Shown: positions 25,456 to 38,074 of the stretch, one piece after another | How the letters are laid out: each line of letters begins with the position of its first letter | How positions within the stretch are numbered: the first letter of the stretch is position 1 | From: Apostichopus japonicus | Taxonomy: Eukaryota; Echinodermata; Holothuroidea; Aspidochirotida; Stichopodidae | Direction: 5' to 3' | Assembly: GCF_037975245.1 (NCBI RefSeq) | Contig: NC_092574.1 | Span: 22,695,713 to 22,759,712 of the forward strand | Length of the DNA stretch: 64,000 nt | Notes under the pieces: model-generated | What the model was told of the DNA's origin: nothing | The model's database searches: none | The model's input: the letters and a program-made list of their open reading frames with translations, nothing else | Made by a program: the position numbers and the translations under genes

Positions 25456-25815
25456 TTGATCAATGTCCTTGTCGTCATAGTTTTATATCCACAGCCCTTA
25501 ATCCTATTGTTACACCCCTTAGAGATTATATCAACAGCCCTGAATCCTCTCATCTTTCCTTTCATCTTAACTCTTATCTTAACTCTCATTTTTTGTGTCT
25601 ATTTTTGCTCTATTCATTGCTCATTTGTCCTATTTAACTCTCTGTCCATCTGTGTCTCCTTAATTTCTTCTTACTATGTTTTCGTTTCAGTTAGCCTCCG
25701 AAGAAGATCCTACTAGGATCGAAACACCAAGCCCTCTGACTGTTACATGTTCACCAACGCCAGATTTTTGCAGCAGATAAGCAGTTTGCTATAAACAGAC
25801 TTTGTTTTCTCTCTA
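25456..25815 (+). repeat. T-rich repeat with hammerhead-like core
   Basis: A pyrimidine-rich stretch leads to CTCCGAAGAA, a six-base stem GATCCT/AGGATC with an ACT loop (25706-25720), and GAAAC. Downstream is GCAGTTTGCTATAAACAG near 25783. A second copy lies on the minus strand near 36950-37047. C(U/C)GAAGA, hairpin, GAAA is the layout of the hammerhead ribozyme core found in Penelope-like elements. The base corresponding to U4 is C here. Confidence 0.5.
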
Positions 25816-26205
25816 CAGTTGATGAATACAAGTATCTAGCCCAAAATATCACCGTTGCTAACTTCATATCTACAATCTGAGCTTGTTACAGTCTAATGAT
25901 GTAATCAATTCTACAACATCAGTACTTGAGGAAGACTGAGAATACACTAAACTCAAGAAGGCAAGCTCGGCTCAGAAAGGTAAGCCTCCAATTAAATTAC
26001 TTTCAGATACATGTGTCAATGTAAGAGTACTGTGTAGAGATTTATTTCAGAGCTAGGTCTCCATTAGTAAGGTTATTAACAATGGTAGGCAAGCAATATA
26101 TCATCATGATATGACACACATGATACCTTTTTCCTGATCTTTGCAAACAGCAGTCTGTAGTATTCCAATATAAACTTTTTGTCTTTAATTTAAAGAATTA
26201 TTCAC

Positions 26206-26310
26206 CTGTAGAGTTGGACTACAGTGGTCCATAAGCTCCAGCATGTGTAGAATATTCTCTGCATCTTGAATTGTAAAGTTGGACTCCAAGTCAAACTCGC
26301 CTCCGACAAG
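26206..26310 (-). CDS. nbea: Neurobeachin-family exon, first of the three seen
   Basis: This exon of exactly 105 bp (35 codons, phase 0 on both sides) has an acceptor reading TTACATTTCAG before 26310 and a donor GTGAAT after 26206. It encodes [19 protein letters not shown] and ends HCSPTLQ. The motif LVGGEFDLE followed by IQDAE is a hallmark of the N-terminal part of NBEA and LRBA, where it follows the residues of the first coding exon. The next exon in transcription order is at 23814-23940, across a 2.3-kb intron. The preceding exon, expected above 26310 and ending in a VLNL-type sequence, was not recognised up to 64000. The first intron is therefore either longer than 37 kb or holds a diverged or missed exon. 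Confidence 0.92.
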
Positions 26311-28393
26311 CTGAAATGTAAAAAATAACCAACATTATACGCTGCAACATACAGTATAATATTTAACTTAGAGATCTCCATTTTTATTTCAATCAAGGTG
26401 AATTCTTTTATTGTGTCTGTATTCACAACATTTCATTCATTAGCTAAATCACCCCTTTCCCTGCTACACAACATTGGTTTTCAATTTACTAATTTTTGAT
26501 TTGATTAATTTACCAATTTCTGATAATCAAATATAAATGAATTCAGTTCTTTTCACGGTTTGTTATCTCTGTCTCTGTATTTCCAGTTTTTTTAAAAAAA
26601 AACATACTTTCAATGTGAATAACAATCATCGGTAATTAACTTCAGTGTTTATAATTACCAACCGGCCACCAGAGCACATATTAAATGTAGAGTAACCTAT
26701 AACTTTACTTCTATTAAACACAAATAGTCCCTGCTGCCCTGCATGAGAAAGAAAATTTCCTTCTCAACTTTCTCACATTTGAATTCAAATCACATTAAAC
26801 AAGTAGGTCAGAATCATTAGTGGCCACTTGTGGCAGTAAATTGCACTTTACAAATTCCCATAATGCCTCTTTACGAACAAGGCTCCTCATTCCTTAGCAA
26901 CCATTCGGGATAAGCAGCTGTAAAAGCAACCATTCTACTGCGATCATCCTCATCGTCTCAGGAATATTTATACTACCAGCTCCTGCTGCAAGGTAATTTC
27001 TTCCACTCATGCATGCCCACTAACCACACATTAAGTCCTTTTTATACATTTCTATTTCCTACTTTTGAATTCATTCCCTCTGTTTTTTATCTCTAGGCCA
27101 AAGAGCAGTTTCATCCATAATTCACGTCATACACAAGAAAGTCAGCTTCTTTTTTCTTTTTTTTACATTTTGCAAAGGTTCCAAATGACGGTAAAGGTTG
27201 ATCAATACAACATGGCCTCCGAATCCCAAGTTGTAAGAACGCATATTAAAATTCAAGGGAGAGCAGGCCACATATTTTCATGTAACAGAGCACCAGAGAA
27301 CAAGCACTTAATATCCATGGGGGTAGCTTTACTTCAGTCTCTACAGTAAAACATTTAACAACTTAAGTCAATTCCCGATTAAATACTTTTAAATTTTATG
27401 AACCATGAGCATTTCTCTGAAGTAGAATAGTACAGTACCATCATAAGTTTGCCTGGCTAGATTTAAAAGCCTCACAAAAGGTAGAAGATATTTTAACACT
27501 GCTGATAGATCATATTACATATACGCTATGCGGATTAACAAAAGTATCACATATTAAAGAGCTTTATGAAGCGAAAGGGTTCCTTTACTTGTGATGTATA
27601 CCAGACTCATCTGCAAATCATATTAATGAGTGATTCTCTTTTGCTTTGTTATATTGTTTAATTGTTTTGTTTAATTGTAACATGGATGCTTCTTTCCAAG
27701 AGTAACAGCTATTACCGCAGTACTTCTCTGCATTTTTATAAAGTAAACTTAAAACTTTGCCACAGTGCACACAGATCTAACCTTGATTTGAGCTGCAACA
27801 AGTGAGAAGTAGTGACAGTATTTATCTCATTTAATTTGCATGCACAGAGTCACAGACTGATATATGAAAGTAATATGCAACCAATTTCTCACCTAAATAT
27901 TCCAAGTACATTTTTAATCCCTAGAATTTGTTTACAAAGGAAAATGGAATTTCTTATTATGGCCTTCTGAAATATAAGTAATAGCACCAGTTGACAGTGA
28001 TTTTGTAAGAAAAAAATAATAGTTGTAAACTTTTATTTATATGTAAGGAAGAAGTAAACAAAAAAGAAAATGGAATTTCTGATCAGTTTTTGTGTAAACG
28101 ATTAAAATATATAAAAGAGCGCCTGGACAAATCAGTTGTTACAATGAACTACATTGTTGGTATCAAAATAATTATTTATTGATATTAATAATCACTAATT
28201 GTCTTTTGCAAAAATCTAGGAGAGTGTCTATGTTTGATCATTAGCAAGAACAACTTGGATAAACACTACTAATAAGTTATCATAAATTGTTAACAAAATG
28301 TAAGCTGATGCTGATGTGATCTGTTTTGTTAAAGTAACCAAACCATTTCATATCGCAGTGTGGTCTTAGTTACTGTATCCTTTAGCAATACAT
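26311..28393. other. No gene recognised; probably neurobeachin first intron
   Basis: AT-rich DNA directly upstream of the first recognised neurobeachin exon. No earlier exon could be identified. Confidence 0.55.
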
Positions 28394-28603
28394 CAAGCAT
28401 ACCAGATTGCATAGAAATAACTCCAAAACTAGCTTAACAACCACACCAGACTACATAGAAATGACACCAAACCTACGTAATTAACCACACCAGACTATAC
28501 AGGAATGACAACAAACCTAGCTTAGCAACCACTCCAGACTATATAGGAATGAAAACTAGCTAAGTAACCACACCATATTGCATAGAAATGACACCGAACA
28601 CGG
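28394..28603 (+). repeat. Five-copy tandem repeat of about 44 bp
   Basis: Units start near 28394, 28442, 28486, 28530 and 28569 with CACACCAGACTA-like sequence, then ATAGGAATGACACCAAACC and AGCTTAACAAC. Outer units are more diverged. Confidence 0.88.
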
Positions 28604-31600
28604 CCAAATATTAAGTGACAATGTGATGGGGTATTATCTTCTCAGACATTAAAACTTGGATAGTCCTTCAGATTCATCCATGATGGATGTCTCTTAGACA
28701 TGGAAGAGGTGGAGGGGGAGCATGGAAATTTTGAATCTAATAGATGAAATGTCATGGCAACAAAATGTCAAAAAAAGCTGTAAACACAATGTCACTAAAT
28801 GACAGCTGCAATTCATCTGGTAAACAGCTATCCTGATGTTTCTTAGTGTATAGTGCAACATCATTTTGTATGTAGGCCTTATAACAGTACAGCTATGTAA
28901 AAGAGAGTATATATGAATAATATTACAGCATTACTTAAAATCCTTTCTCCTTACAACGGGTAAAAATGTCAAGTGTTTTTCATGAGATCAAGCTGAGGTT
29001 ACCTCGTTATTAGCAATTCAATATTCCCAAAATTATGAGTAAAAAGCTACATGTCGTCCAAGCACAAGCAACATGCAATCAACAAGGTTTTAGTTTACCC
29101 ACAAGCTTAGGAAAGCCTTGAAAAACCAAAGTTTAGCAATACACACCTGGTTATTGTAAGTAAACACAATTTCACTTTAATGAAAACCTGAATTTTGTTA
29201 AATGATATGATATCTTTGAGGTTTTGTTAGGATCAAAGAGTCCTCAACAAATTTCTCCTTCATCTTGTCTTGCTCCTGATCCACAACGACAACAACAAAA
29301 ATACACTTATTGTATGAGTGCCTTTATGAAAACCATATATTGCAAAATTAAAAGTTATCACCTCCCAGAATTCTACCAATACACACCTTTCATGCCATCA
29401 TACTCTTTGAGTAATTAAACCCCTCAAGGTGGATTTTTTTTTTTTAAATATATTTCCTTAAGTTTATAGACACAGTCTCACAATGTTCCATTATATCCAT
29501 ACTATACAGTACTTTGCCTTACAGAGCAGTGGCTGTACCATACACAGAAAGAGAGACATATTAATAAAAATGTCCTCTAGGTTTTAATAGATGCTTCAAG
29601 ATGACATTTTTCCGTAAAAGTAAGGAAAAAAATATGATAAATAGTCGCAATCAGAAATTATTATTGCCAAAAATACACAAGAAAAATAAGACACATTAGC
29701 CAATTAACTGTCAAAACATTTTAAGGTCAGTCAAATTCCCTTCCATTACAGGGTGCACAAGTTGTTCAACAAATCTGTTTCCATCTATCATATCTCCATG
29801 AAAAGGGTGACCGGGCGGGGGGGGGGGGGACAGGGGGATAAAAGGAAATAGAGAAAACACAAATGACAGCCGATGTGATGTATCTGCAAAGCTTTGCACA
29901 TGTTCACGTCGATGGTAATTTGAGTAATTTCTTTCCCAACGTGACACAAATTGACTGATATTTCTAGAAAGCTGTCGGCCAGTCACTCCAGATTTATCAG
30001 AGCAGGCATGTATACTGTATACAGTACCTCCGCCTCTTCTACCTTCGTGTCGTGTGTGTAATATAATCACCATATTTAGATGGCCCTAAGTGTGCCTTTA
30101 AACTATAGTGCTTCATGTTATATATGTTCAGCATAAACTATTTATAGCCAATGTCAATATATTCACTCTGTGCCTCTCTCCAATTGCCTAGTAATCCCAT
30201 CCTATTCCATCGGTTTTCCGTACATATATTTTGATGGATCTTGAGACAAGGGAAAATTCTCTCTCTTTCTCAAAAAAAAATAAGAACAAAGGGTTTCATA
30301 GAGGTGCAAAGCTTTTACCTAAAAGCTTATGACTATAATTTTCTTAAAAGATTTTTAGCAAATATAAAGTACTCCGTTGCCACAAGTTTAAACTTGTATT
30401 TTGTGTTGGGTTGTGACTTGCGTCAGTTTCATCAAGGCTTCTAGCAACCTGATTTTTACATTTTTACTGACATGCACTGATCGTAAAAGTCAGACACAAA
30501 ACCTTCAGGAAGCTGGCTCAGATCATTATGCTATTACTTTCTGTTAGAACAAATGTTTCTGGAATGTAAGTAACATTCCAAGGTACACAAAAACAAAAAC
30601 AAAAAAATTCCAAGATTGTGAGTGAGTTTTATCTAGTGGAATCATGTGAACAAAAAAAAATGATGTGGGTTTCCGTCCACCTACTTCCAACTACAAAGTA
30701 TGTATTCAGTATAATAGTTGCAGCAAAGAAAATATTTGATTTCATATTATTTAATAAAATTTTTTTTTTTTGCATTGCTGTTTTCTTCAAATTTACAAAA
30801 TCACAACACACAATACTGAAATACAGTAAGACAATCAAGAATAGAAATTTCTGCAAAAATGTTTCTTCAGATTTCTTTAAATTTCTACTGCACTTTCCAA
30901 CTTTTGTGGGAGTAACTCATTAATATTTTTCCATTTTTTTTACACCCAAGGAACATCAGAATGACCAAATAGGTGACGAATGATATAAGATTCATGTTTG
31001 ACGCACGTAAACTGCAGATAACGAGCAAAACCGACCAGTTTCACCTGAAGGGAAATGGGGCTCCTTTGGTTTTGTGAAATATGGATGTAGTAAACAGCAA
31101 GAGGAAGAACATTGCTGAATGAACAAATTTATTACCCACGTAAATCTCATATAACATAAATGACTTACTGGCTATACCGTAGGAGGGCGGGGGTGGGAGG
31201 GGAGGTACCTTCCAGGTTCTTATCATACATGAAAAAAAAAAAAAGTATTTTTGAAAAAAGAAACAAAACTAACAGGTCATGTTTTCCAAAGCAGGTCTAA
31301 CCCCTCCCCCCAACCCCAAGTCCCTTAAAGCAACCCTGGCTAGTATCTTGTAATGTTTTGAATTATACTGCATATTTTATCAATATTGTTCATAAAAAAA
31401 ATCACTGCAACTGGTAAAGATTTATAAAACTTAGCAACTTATTTGTTTATTCATCCTTTTTTAATTAGTACAAAACTAATGATGCACACTATGATTATAT
31501 TGATCTCTGACAAATTCTCAGTCAACAATTTTTTTTCTAAGGGTGATGCACTGTAGTATGAGGGAAGGGCCGATGTGAAATTTCCAGTTTTGTAGTAAAT

Positions 31601-33640
31601 CCTATATGCGCTCTTTGTTCATTACAATGATATTGCAATAACCATGGTGATATGCTAAATAATTACTCTCTTCCAGCTTTCATTCCATCATGACAATTAA
31701 AAGTCATGAATATTCACATAAAGTCATGAATATTCACATTTAGCACAGGTTGTCTGATTGAACTTAGGCTTCCCATAAATTGGTAAAGAGCATGATTCTT
31801 AACTTATAAAAACTTTCACTACATATGAAATAAACATGGAAATTTCAGCTGATATTTGAAGAATTCAGAACTCTTCTGTAATACATTCAAAAACTTCACA
31901 GATGATGTAAAACTAAACAGAATTAAAGCAGATGAAGATGCAGCAGGACTTCAGAACGGTACAGTCAGAAGGAAGAGGAAGTGGGCCATAACACCACATC
32001 CCATCTCTCCCCTACACCCCATCTATTCCCTACACCATCTCTCCCCTACTCCCTCATCACCCTCCCCCACAAATGCATGTGTAAAGATAAAAACGTAAGA
32101 GAAAAGGGCAGCCAGAATGTTTCCATTCAGTTCGTTATCACACAGTTACTATTTATGAACAGCGCTAACTAATTCTAAATTCTCAAAAAGTCCGCTCTGC
32201 AGAGACGCTATTTACTACATTCGCATTGCGAAACATCTTTTGGTGGTGTTTTTAATACAAAAAGCAGAATATTAAGTATAAAGAATAATTTAGTTACTTT
32301 TCAGTACACTGGTCAATTGGTCAAAGCCTTAGCCTGCAACTATGATAGAACCTTATCGTTTAATTCACTATAACTGCTTTAAGGGCAGGGAGCTTTAAGG
32401 GCATCAGATGCGGTAAAATGTAAAAATGAAACCAAAGTACAACATATGTAAAAATGTAACCTAAGTAGAAGTACAATTGCACTGACAAACACAACCATCC
32501 TCATAGATCATACCTAACGACACCCATAGGAGGCTACTGTATGTAGGTCAGCAGTATCGTTATGCACACTATCTGTTACAGGGTGCTTGTAACATTTAAA
32601 GCAGCTCTCAGCATTAGGTTGAAATGTTTCTGCGAGTTTGCCGTATGAACCTATATTGTTATCACTAAAACAAAGATACCACAACTACTTCATCAAATTA
32701 TAACAATTTTAAGATCCTAGATATATTCGGCATATGCAAATATTAATAATCAAGAACATATAGTAGTTCTCTTCAATTATGAAAAAAAAATTTGTCCTTC
32801 AGCCATGTTTAAAACGGGCAAATTGGAAATCACTCCGTAATTCACACTTTCTCCATTATTGGTTATGAAATCTGAAAAAAAGTCTATAAATGAACTGCAT
32901 TATTATGGGGAGCTGAGTAATTCAGTGAAATGTTGCAAAGTGTCCAAACTTTGCTACGCGAATAATTTATCCTATATCTCATAGAAAAGCGCTTGGCAAA
33001 AATTATCAAATAGCTACACAAGTGCAAAGATGCATAGCAGTTCTGTGAGCAGGAACCATGCATAGTATTTTATGAAAGAAAAAAAGGCAGACCCTTCCAA
33101 ACTACTACACAAGATTTTGAGTTTTCTCGTTTCTGAGTTTTACTCTGTATACTGATGATAAGCACTGCTTTAAATCAATTGGCAATATCATGTATCATAC
33201 TGACCAACTCCAACCAATAGCGAGACAGATGGAATTGAAAATAAACAAGGTAATTGGAATAATAACATAAAGCAGCATTCCCTCAGGCACAATTACACCT
33301 CCTTCTGTTTCTCTTGGCCGAGCTTTCATCCTGTCAGCATCTCTTATCTCTTAATGAAATGATGAGAAAATGATATTAGTGATCAGCTGACCCCAGCATG
33401 ATTATTGTGGGCAAGTATTCTTGTAAGAGCGGTAGGTCTACGCAGCAAGATATATCGTACCGATGGATACCGAACCATGCCGGTGAAATCAAACTTAATA
33501 ATACAAATTAAAATAAGACTGATCAATAGAAATGTAGAATCCTTCTTTAAATAGTCCCAGTTTGTCCAACCAGAGGTATGAGTGAGGATAAAATAAATGG
33601 GCCATTTGATTTCCTGTTAAGTTTATTCGCCACTGCTATG
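28604..33640. other. No gene recognised
   Basis: AT-rich DNA. Visible are a G run near 29817-29829, an exact 20-bp tandem duplication of AAGTCATGAATATTCACAT at about 31701-31740, a C-rich patch at 32000-32070 (ACACCCCATCTATTCCC type), and a G-rich patch at 31183-31204. No exon or RNA gene was identified. Confidence 0.55.
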
Positions 33641-34170
33641 GGGAGTTACAAGCGAAGATACTTACCTGTCTCTAACTATTTGCACTTTCCTATCTACTTA
33701 AACTATATGTGTTCCTTGGCAGACTTTCCATAGAGTGCAGCCACAGACCTAAGCACGGAACTATATTAACAAGTTACCTCCCAAGTCCCCATTTATACAC
33801 CTGGGTGAAGAGAGGCAATGGAGATGATGTGCCTTGCCCAAGGACACAATGTAATGATCTGGCCTGGACACGAACCTGCAATCCTTAGATCACAAGTCCA
33901 CTTTCTTAACCACTTGACCACAACGTTCTAATTAGACTGGAACTCACATGACTGGATATTTTTAGTACTGCACCCCCACTTCTAGGGTACCGTCCCACTT
34001 TCTCTTCCTTCCTGATCCACCCCACAGAAGAATATTCGGAAGGGGGAAAATGGGTCGTACCCTAGAAATGGGGGGCGCAATGCTAAAAGTTCCAGTCATG
34101 AAGTTTAGGTACTGTACATAGAAAAGTGCATATGTAGAGTTGGAGACAGGCAAGAGAAGGACCAATAAAT
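33641..34170. mobile_element. Short non-autonomous DIRS-like element with nested SINE
   Basis: The left end has GAAGATACTTACCTGTCTCT and TTTGCACTTTCCTATCTACT. The inverted right end finishes GGAGACAGGCAAGAGAAGG. The two inner arms (33962-34010 and 34040-34100, with CTTCTAGGGTACC opposite GGTCGTACCCTAGAAA) fold back on each other. The left arm is split at about 33709-33940 by a tRNA-headed SINE. No coding region lies between the arms. Confidence 0.65.
33709..33940 (-). mobile_element. tRNA-derived SINE
   Basis: On the minus strand an A-box-like TGGTCAAGTGGTTAAG (33905-33920) is followed about 30 bp later by a B box GGTTCGTGTCC (33866-33876). Then come CCTTGGGCAAGGCACAT and CACCCAGGTGTATAAATGGG, a core seen in SINEs of many marine invertebrates. 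The end positions are estimated from where the interrupted DIRS arm resumes. Confidence 0.7.
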
Positions 34171-36947
34171 ATTGAAATTCACAGTCAACTTAAAATCCCA
34201 CAATATCAATACATCCTCTCTCCCTCCCCCCCCCCCCTTGCTAATATCAAAACAATATCTCTCCCTCACCCTCCCCTTATCCACTTTCAATCACCTATCG
34301 GGCTATTCTGTGAACAAGAATTGCACTTTCTACAACAATGGACTGGGATGAACAGACTCACAGTCCAAACATACTGACTACCAGGTTAAGAGAGCTGTTG
34401 CTTGAGCAGAAACAAGAAACAATATCTATATCATGAAGTTTTTCATTGTAGAACTGTTTTTTTAATAATATTACTGAAGATACAAACTAGATCATATCAT
34501 CTAAAACTTGACATGATCTTGGAGGTCACCTTCATCATCCTTTTGATACAAACTCTATATCATTAAGCAAGCTGAAAGGATCTCATATGGAACATAGATT
34601 GAACTACATTCAAAGTGATATTGAAAACCCATAGACTGGTGCCTGTGATCCTAGTGTGAATTACATGAACCTCACATTATCACAACAACGCATAAATTTA
34701 AAGGTATAGACAGGGGAATAATTACAGTGCATAGATGTATAGCAGTTTTGTATACCACGGGGATCACTGTACTTTATAAGAGACAAATCCAAGCACAGAA
34801 CCTTCAAAAGTGCTACACAAAATTGGAGAAAAAAAACTAAATTATCCCCAGATCATCTGAAAGAAAACGAACAAAAGCAAGGCCTTTATTTTCCATCGCA
34901 CAGATATGTCTCGTTCACAAACAAGAACAAATCTCTCTGGATATTTTGCAAACGACGATTGGACGGATGGATAATTCGGTGAAATTGAAGTTAATATCAA
35001 TGAATATTCATGAACAATGAATTCTCTTACAGCATATCCTTCCAGTAGACATATGAATGATCTGTTATGCTTCTAATCAGGGGTACCTATAGTACATCAC
35101 CAGACCTGAGGTCATTACCCTACAATGCACTGTAGAAGGAACTTACATGAAAGGATCCAGAATCCAATCATGAAATGGAATGGTTATTATCAAAGAAATT
35201 TGATTTGTTCTCTTCAGGTAAGCCAAAGCAAGACAAAAAAAGTATAGGGATATCATCTATATGTTTTCATTTTTATGTCTGACATGAATCAAATATATTA
35301 CTCATTAGAAAACTTGGTCGGTTGGGCAGAAGTCATTTCATTTCCATGTCTTGCTGATAAGAAAAATAGTAACTGAAACAAAAAAAATTAAAAAATGTCA
35401 AATGGCCATACTTCAACTGTGTGGATTTTATCGTGATATTTAACACACTTGACTTCTACATGAAGTCCTTCAGAATGGTGAATTTTTCATGCCTTTAATA
35501 ATACATACGACTGCTACATTCCATTTGGCAGACACACACACACCTCAAACAACTCTGCAATAAAAACAAATCTCCGAAAGCTAGTAGCAAGGTTTTTTCG
35601 CTCTTATCAACTGAGAACAAAATTTATGAATATGACTTGTAACTGTTTGTGACAAACCATTTGCATTGACCTTTGAGACCAATAGAATTGGTTCATAAAA
35701 CAACCAGAAAAGACAAATGCAGAGCAAGAGAGGCACTCAGGATATTCAAAGTTTCTGAAGTTAGCATACAAACTAGACAGTTTCGAGAATTGACTAAAAA
35801 CCTATATTCTTTAGGCAGAGCTGGATACTGTAAATGTCAATATTTAGTGCCGCAAGGTATCTTATAATAACGAAAGATCTTCTCTTGAACGTTGCTTATC
35901 CTCAACCTGTCAAATACAAAGCTTTCCATATTTATTTATTATTGATTTTTTTAAAGTAATATATGTTATTTTATCTTGGTATATTTTTGAGGTATATACT
36001 ACAGTCAAATGTTATTTCAAATAATGCCGTTTTTATCAAAGTTCTGTTACATATATATGTTATACATGAAAATGTGTCCGGGTGAATAAAACAGAATCAA
36101 AACAAATTTATTTATCACTCCACACACACCGATCCTTCTCTTTGCTGCATATAGTTATAAACAAAATAATACACGACTACCTCACCATCTCTTTTCACTT
36201 CTTTTACAAATTCATTTCAAATTTATCAATTATGCAACTTGTAGTTTAGTCATTTTATTTTCTTTCATACCTTTCCCGTAAGTTGAAATTTATATATCTT
36301 TATGTATCTGTGGAATGTCAGTTTGGCTTTTATAGCTTTGAGCACATCCCAAACTTGTTTAAAACTTGATCCATCTAGGGATCATTACTTCCTTAGTTAC
36401 TTCAACACTTCAAATCAACCGACGAGAAAATCATCAACACTGTATAAAAAACACATGCAGAGTTATCAGACAGAAAATTTCCCAAAGTGACATGTTTTTT
36501 TTTTTTAAGGAAACATTGTACATTTTCTAAGTAAACAAATCAGTCTTCAATCCACTACTTCCACAGCATATCTTGTCAGCATCATCATGCATGGGAGTAA
36601 TGTAAGAAAGGTGTCATGTATCTCACCTCAAGAGTAATGGTGCATCAAATTTTGTATCATCATAGTGATGGATGATGGGTGATTGGATGGATGGTTGGGG
36701 AATATTTTCAACGTATTCAAAGTATTGCTGTCTCTTTTTAAGTGAAAGGTGTAAACTTACAGCAGGGAGCTCTAAGAGTAGCAGCTCACTGTTTACAGCA
36801 TTGCCACTACTTTTGACTACTTGTCTATCTTCCCTAGATGCTGTACATTGAATCTACACTGTATTCAGAAGGCTAGGCCGATTACTTCAACTGTTACTGA
36901 TGAACGACAAAATAATATATATATTTATATCAAATTAAAACAAAACT
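34171..36947. other. No gene recognised
   Basis: AT-rich DNA with a C run at 34217-34229 and GATGGATG-type simple repeat at 36664-36695. Nothing coding. Confidence 0.55.
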
Positions 36948-37047
36948 GTTAGCAAACTGCATGAATCCCTTAAAGAGAATGTGCAAGAGAATGTGTAAAA
37001 GTAAGTTGGCCATGACATTTCGATCCTAGCAGGCTTTTCTTCAGAGG
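36948..37047 (-). repeat. Second copy of the hammerhead-like repeat
   Basis: On the minus strand it reads CCTCTGAAGAAAAGCCTGCT then AGGATCGAAATGTC, with GCAGTTTGCTAACAG about 75 bp downstream, matching the copy at 25.7 kb. The CUGAAGA part is kept but one arm of the stem has changed. Confidence 0.5.
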
Positions 37048-37293
37048 CTATAAAAAAATATATATTTATAAAGCGCTTAACATTTTAAAAGAATATCTCC
37101 ACTCACTTTTATGTGGGACTATAGTAAAATCTTATCATGTACAAATGTAAGATACATACAGAGTTAAAATAGCAATAAAGTAGTCAAAGCAAAATCAGAA
37201 AAAAATAGTACACAGAGCATGATAATTTTAAAGAGAAAGAAATTGAGGATTGCCCACAAGAAACTTGGAGTAGCTTATCAAAGTGAACACCCC

Positions 37294-37449
37294 TTTACAA
37301 AATACAAATATGCTCTAAATACGATATGATAAACCAAAGAGAGTGAATTTTGTAAAAAAAAATTAAAACAATTTACAAAATACAAATATGCTCGAAATAC
37401 TAGATGATAACAAGAGAGAGTGAATTTTGTAAAAAAAAAACCTAATTAA
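37294..37449 (+). repeat. Two-copy tandem repeat of 78 bp
   Basis: Units start at 37294 and 37372 with TTTACAAAATACAAATATGC and end in GAGAGTGAATTTTGTAAAAA. About 90% alike. Confidence 0.9.
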
Positions 37450-37914
37450 AATATTGAATGACTGTGACAAACTTCACAATCGAACGAGGTCAAAGGAAAA
37501 CGGCTGACTTTACACTTATTTTTCGGTTCATACCAATGCACTTAATACTACTGTATGAATGAAAATGATATGGTAACCTACACTTCTGACTACTACATTA
37601 AATTCACATACATGTGGGGGGGTCTACTACAGCAATAAGTTAAAACCCAAAGAATCAGGTCATGTTAAAGTTCTGACATCGTTCAGGATTTGCGAAGACA
37701 TTAATGTGTTTCAACCCGTTTCAGATTACTGCCTCAGACTGAGAAAAAAATATTGTGTTTTGCTTCAGTTTTGTTTTTACTCTGTTTTGGTCTTGAATCG
37801 GGGAAGGATTTCAAATTACTTTCAGGAAGAGATTACACAACTCTATTAAATGAAAGTAGAAAGTAAAGAGCATTCAGTTATGATGCATCTCCATTTTGAG
37901 GTTGAAAACTGGAT
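37450..37914. other. DIRS left flank, no gene
   Basis: AT-rich DNA with a short G run at 37616-37622. The DIRS element begins at CCCC after GGAT; no target-site duplication matches the right flank. Confidence 0.6.
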
Positions 37915-38074
37915 CCCCAAAACTCACTGGTTTGGGGATTTACGAGCGACGATACTTACCTGTCTCCCACTCCACTATTGCACTTTCCTATCTACCTAAC
38001 TACACATTTGGAATATTTTAGCACTGCGCCCTCGCTCCCTAGGCACCGCCCACTAACTCCTCCTTCCGAATCTA
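37915..38074 (+). repeat. DIRS terminal repeat at the element's 3' end
   Basis: The inner 120 bp (37955-38074) is the exact reverse complement of 44330-44449. The outer 40 bp, beginning CCCCAAAACTCACTGGTTTG, is specific to this end and recurs inverted in the first half of the internal complementary region. The strand-opposite reading contains CAGGTAAGTAT, a strong splice-donor match. Confidence 0.93.

Larger units (their letters stand above)
23941..26205 (-). other. Neurobeachin intron (2.3 kb)
   Basis: This intron lies between the phase-0 exons. It contains two DIRS-end relics (24.6-24.75 kb), a poly(T)-poly(G) junction at 25358-25385, a T-rich repeat with a hammerhead-like core near 25.7 kb, and no other recognised gene. 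Confidence 0.85.

Noticed and set aside
25456-25716. 86-codon hydrophobic frame
   Set aside because: Leu/Ile/Val/Ser-rich translation of a pyrimidine-rich repeat region; not a credible membrane protein gene.
28394-28603. CRISPR-like spaced repeats
   Set aside because: Units are contiguous tandem copies with no unique spacers, in a eukaryotic intron-like context.
29711-30073. 120-codon minus-strand frame
   Set aside because: It runs through a poly-G/C tract giving a Pro run, and the rest has no similarity; likely chance.
33860-33925. tRNA gene on the minus strand
   Set aside because: A and B boxes are present but the arms do not pair into a full cloverleaf and SINE core sequence follows; called a SINE instead.
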